Source of the DNA: an uncultured Rhodobacter sp.
GTDB taxonomy: Bacteria; Pseudomonadota; Alphaproteobacteria; Rhodobacterales; Rhodobacteraceae
Reading direction: 5' to 3'
Length of the DNA stretch: 9,345 nt
NCBI GenBank assembly: GCA_937901435.1
Contig: CALGTJ010000173.1
Coordinates: forward strand, 1-9,345
A model generated the notes under the pieces. That model was not told the origin of the DNA. It saw only the letters and a program-made list of their open reading frames with translations, and searched no databases. This document shows, piece after piece, positions 7,240-9,345 of this stretch (its first letter is position 1; every line of letters begins with the position of its first letter). Position numbers and translations under genes: made by a program.

Positions 7240-7375
7240 GTCTTCGCTCTGGAGTTTGGGGGCTCTGGGGTGTGAGGCCTTGTTCGTGGTGGCGCCATGT
7301 CATTTTCCGGTTTCCACCGCAAAACGCATCCAGGCTGCTTTTCAAAAAATACGCGCAATGTTAGCGTCTGACGAT
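7240..7375. promoter_or_regulatory. Divergent intergenic region, presumed promoters both ways
   Basis: These 136 nt separate the divergent methyltransferase and sulfotransferase starts, so promoters for both directions are expected. On the minus strand TTGAAA (a 5/6 match to TTGACA) occurs in the AT-rich patch around 7340-7350, but no good -10 element stands at the right distance. No clear operator or inverted repeat was seen. The regulatory role is inferred from position only. Confidence 0.35.
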
Positions 7376-8050
7376 ATGCAGATATATGACCCGACGAAAC
7401 CCCTCATCTTCAGCCATATTCCCAAAAGCGCCGGAACCTCGATCCTGCAGCTTTTCAGGACATGGTTTGGCGGGAATTTGCTTTTGCATTATGGCCCAAG
7501 CGAAAGGCACGATCTGGCAACTCCGCCTGATCCGCACCGCCCTGTCGCGCTTTATGGGCATTTCAACCGCCAACGCGGCAAGGGGATTGACCAGTGCTAC
7601 CCCGAGGTGGATCAATTCGTCACCATTCTGCGCGACCCGTGGGAGCGGGTGATCTCTGGCTATTTTTATCGGATACAAACCCCCGACAGGCGGCAAAAAT
7701 TTCCCAAGGTCGCCGCGATGGACATAGAGGAATATGTCGAGAACTGGCCCTTTGACGATCCTGACTATGGCCCCCCGTCCAGCAATTTTTTACCGCGCCC
7801 TTGTGATATGCATAATTTTCGCGACATCCTGAACACCGGGTTCATCGACATCGGCTTTACCAAAGATCTGCCCCGCTCGATGGCCCGTATGGCCAAAGCC
7901 CTTGGCGCGCCGTTCACCCCCGACGATCTGCCACATATCAACACGGCTCCGCGCAGCCACCCCGCCCCAGAGCACCTGAAACCGGGCTTTATCAAACGCA
8001 ATTCGCTGGAATACGCAATTTATGACTACGCAAGAGAACGCTACGGCTGA
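7376..8050 (+). CDS. Sulfotransferase family 2-like protein
   Basis: The protein is 224 residues from the start chosen here. IFSHIPKSAGTSILQLF (residues 11-27) is the PAPS 5'-phosphosulfate loop, and FVTILRDPWERVISGYFY (residues 81-98) supplies the Arg and Ser of the 3'-phosphate site. These are the two hallmarks of the family 2 carbohydrate sulfotransferases. There is no signal or membrane segment. The frame is open further upstream to 7214, but that part would overlap the divergent methyltransferase gene. ATG 7358 would add six residues; ATG 7376 best fits the usual short lead-in before HIPK. None of these starts has a good ribosome binding site, so the start is uncertain. The end overlaps the next sulfotransferase gene by 29 nt. 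Acceptor unknown; the locus suggests a surface glycan. Confidence 0.8.
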   Translation: MQIYDPTKPLIFSHIPKSAGTSILQLFRTWFGGNLLLHYGPSERHDLATPPDPHRPVALYGHFNRQRGKGIDQCYPEVDQFVTILRDPWERVISGYFYRIQTPDRRQKFPKVAAMDIEEYVENWPFDDPDYGPPSSNFLPRPCDMHNFRDILNTGFIDIGFTKDLPRSMARMAKALGAPFTPDDLPHINTAPRSHPAPEHLKPGFIKRNSLEYAIYDYARERYG

Positions 8051-8813
8051 TCCGGCCCTTTCGACCACGCCACAGGTCAGTTTTGTCGTGGCCGGCGCGC
8101 AAAAGGCGGGCACGCGCGCGTTGCGAAACTATCTGTCACAACATCCCGATATCGGCCTGTCCCGTGACACGATTCCAGAGACCCATTTCTTTGACCAGCA
8201 TGCGAAAGAGGCCGAGGCGGGGCGCTATGACATCTATCACGCCAACTTCGACGCCGAGGCCCTGCGCAAGCCTGCCGTGGGGGATGTGACCCCGCTCTAT
8301 ATCTTTGATCCCGCCATTCTGCCCCGGATCCGGCGCTATAATCCGGGGATGAAGATCATCGTCCTGCTGCGCGATCCTGTGGCGCGCGCCTATTCGCAAT
8401 GGGCGATGCAACATGACCTCGGCCTCGAACGCCGGGCCTTTGTCGCCGCGCTTTTGCACGAGCTTTACTGGTTTTGCAGATATGGCCAGCATATCCTGTT
8501 TTCCTATGTTCAAAGAGGTCTCTATGCGGGGCAGATCACCCGGCTTTTGACACAATTTCCGCCAGAACAGTGTCTGATTTTACGCACCGAAGACCTGCGC
8601 GTCGCCCATGCACAGACCCTGGCCCGCATCCACCGGTTTCTGGGCGTTTGCGTCCAAGAGGCCCCCCCCCCGAAAACCGTCCATTCCCGGTCTTATCCTG
8701 CGATTTCGCCCCCCCTGCGCTGGGTTCTGCGGCAGGTGTTCCGGCGCGATATTCGCAAGCTTGAACAGATGTTGGGCTGGGATTGCCGGGACTGGCGCGC
8801 GCCTCTGCCCTAA
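8022..8813 (+). CDS. Sulfotransferase domain protein (heparan sulfotransferase-like type)
   Basis: The 263-residue protein carries FVVAGAQKAGTRALRNYL (residues 21-38) with the catalytic-type Lys and the phosphosulfate loop. Then come PETHFFDQH, and IIVLLRDPVARAYSQW (residues 112-127) with the 3'-phosphate Arg and Ser. ILRTEDLRVA and a C-terminal LEQMLGWDCRDW segment match the usual ending of the sulfotransferase_1 family, so the protein looks complete. It is of a different family from the gene before it, with which it overlaps by 29 nt in another frame; translation is probably coupled, as no clear ribosome binding site precedes the ATG. A ten-base C run encodes part of the Ala-Pro-Pro-Pro segment near residues 213-217. 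The likely role is PAPS-dependent sulfation of a sugar; the acceptor is unknown. Confidence 0.85.
   Translation: MTTQENATADPALSTTPQVSFVVAGAQKAGTRALRNYLSQHPDIGLSRDTIPETHFFDQHAKEAEAGRYDIYHANFDAEALRKPAVGDVTPLYIFDPAILPRIRRYNPGMKIIVLLRDPVARAYSQWAMQHDLGLERRAFVAALLHELYWFCRYGQHILFSYVQRGLYAGQITRLLTQFPPEQCLILRTEDLRVAHAQTLARIHRFLGVCVQEAPPPKTVHSRSYPAISPPLRWVLRQVFRRDIRKLEQMLGWDCRDWRAPLP
8662..8671. repeat. Ten-base C mononucleotide tract in the last sulfotransferase
   Basis: This is the longest homopolymer in the window, about 47 codons before the stop. A C11 allele would reach TGA at 8762-8764. A C9 allele would lose the normal stop and read on to a stop ending at 9003, giving a different C-terminus. 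Confidence 0.75.
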
Positions 8814-8846
8814 GGCCAGCCGCGCTGAGTCAGCCCCTGAGTCTGG
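8814..8846. other. Convergent gap between sulfotransferase and S74 gene
   Basis: The 33 nt between two converging stop codons contain two direct copies of CTGAGTC (8825-8831 and 8837-8843) and can pair CCAG with CTGG at the ends. No strong hairpin with a U-run is present, so I do not call a terminator. Confidence 0.3.
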
Positions 8847-9345
8847 TCAGTCTTGCCTGTGCAGCAGCGCCTCTACGGCATCCAGACGCGCCCTTAGCAC
8901 GGCGTTCTCTTCGCTCAGCGCCTTGATCGCGGCCAGCGCGACACCGCTGGTGTCAATCGTCGAAATCCCGGTCGGGCCAGCGCCGGTTTCAAAGGCGGCG
9001 TAGAAATCCTGCGCCATCGGGCCGATGTGACGGATGCCGCGTTCGGCGTCAGATTTATAGGTCCAGGCGCTGATCGGCAGGGCGGCGAGTTTGTCGAGGA
9101 TCTCATTGTGATCGACGGGCACGATGGCCATCTTGTTGTTTTTGTCCGAATTCTGCGTCAGCGCGCCACCAATGGTCATATTGCCCGCTGCATCCACGAT
9201 CATCACGTTGTTGGCCTCGACGCGTTCCTGCAACACGAATGTATTGCCCGCAGAGATCGACCAATCCCCGGTCTGCGCCGCATTGCATGCGCCCTTCATC
9301 TGCAGGCGCGGACGCCCGCCCGCGTTGTCCAGAAACATCAGGCTG
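8847..9345 (-). CDS. C-terminal part of a peptidase S74 (tail-fibre chaperone) domain protein
   Basis: The frame is open to the window edge, so only the last 165 or so residues are seen and the true start lies beyond 9345. NSDKNNKMAIVPVD contains the S74 autocleavage signature SDxxxK, with the serine codon at 9149-9147. ILDKLAALPISAWTYK and RHIGPMAQDFYAAF follow, then GVALAAIKALSEENAVLRARLDAVEALL, a likely trimeric coiled coil. In this family the C-terminal domain trimerises and folds a beta-helical stalk, then cuts itself off before the serine. The upstream fragment (SAGNTFVLQE, DAAGNMTIGGAL) looks like repetitive stalk sequence. Members occur in phage tail fibres and in chromosomal bacterial surface proteins. 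No other phage gene is visible, so a surface or extracellular protein is as likely. It converges on the sulfotransferase gene. Confidence 0.85.
   Translation of the reverse strand, partial: SLMFLDNAGGRPRLQMKGACNAAQTGDWSISAGNTFVLQERVEANNVMIVDAAGNMTIGGALTQNSDKNNKMAIVPVDHNEILDKLAALPISAWTYKSDAERGIRHIGPMAQDFYAAFETGAGPTGISTIDTSGVALAAIKALSEENAVLRARLDAVEALLHRQD

Noticed and set aside
7214..7375. Upstream extension of the plus-strand sulfotransferase to an ATG at 7214.
   Set aside because: It would overlap the divergent methyltransferase start, adds 54 residues absent from the usual family lead-in, and has no ribosome binding site.
8825..8843. Repeated CTGAGTC as an attachment site or operator.
   Set aside because: Two 7-nt direct copies in a 33-nt convergent gap are too short to support a site, and there is no integrase or mobile element nearby.
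8847..9345. Calling the right end a prophage.
   Set aside because: Only one S74-domain fragment is visible, and such domains also occur in chromosomal surface proteins.

Overview
The window looks like part of a surface-polysaccharide locus from a moderately GC-rich (about 60%) alphaproteobacterium. A marine Rhodobacteraceae/Roseobacter-type organism is the best guess, from base composition, protein flavour and the number of small sulfotransferases. That placement is inference; no marker gene is present.

Layout: eight genes lie on the minus strand and are read from about 7239 down to 9. They are a class I SAM-dependent methyltransferase, a two-domain mannose-1-phosphate guanylyltransferase/mannose-6-phosphate isomerase (manC-type), rmlC, rmlB, a sulfotransferase-family gene, rmlD, rmlA and a WcbI-family putative acyltransferase. 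From manC to rmlA, gene junctions are 4-nt overlaps, a 1-nt overlap, or gaps of 3 and 23 nt. This looks like one operon, with the WcbI gene 30 nt further on and the methyltransferase 149 nt upstream. Divergently, on the plus strand, two sulfotransferases of different families overlap by 29 nt (7376-8050 and 8022-8813). The right edge holds the C-terminal part of a minus-strand protein with a peptidase S74 (intramolecular chaperone) domain, convergent with the second of these sulfotransferases.

How the genes work together: rmlA, rmlB, rmlC and rmlD together make dTDP-L-rhamnose from glucose-1-phosphate, and manC supplies GDP-mannose. The remaining genes can decorate a polymer: three sulfotransferases, one methyltransferase and one putative acetyltransferase. 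No glycosyltransferase, flippase, polymerase or export gene is visible, so the polymer assembly genes should lie outside the window. The most distinctive feature is the sulfotransferase wedged between rmlB and rmlD, which has lower GC than its neighbours and is translationally tied to rmlD. This points to a sulfated, rhamnose-containing surface glycan. Two mononucleotide G/C tracts, of 9 and 10 bases, sit in the methyltransferase and the last sulfotransferase. Single-base slippage would break or alter both proteins, so phase-variable decoration is a testable possibility.

No tRNA, rRNA, CRISPR array, insertion sequence or integrase was seen. No stretch longer than about 150 bases lacks a gene.
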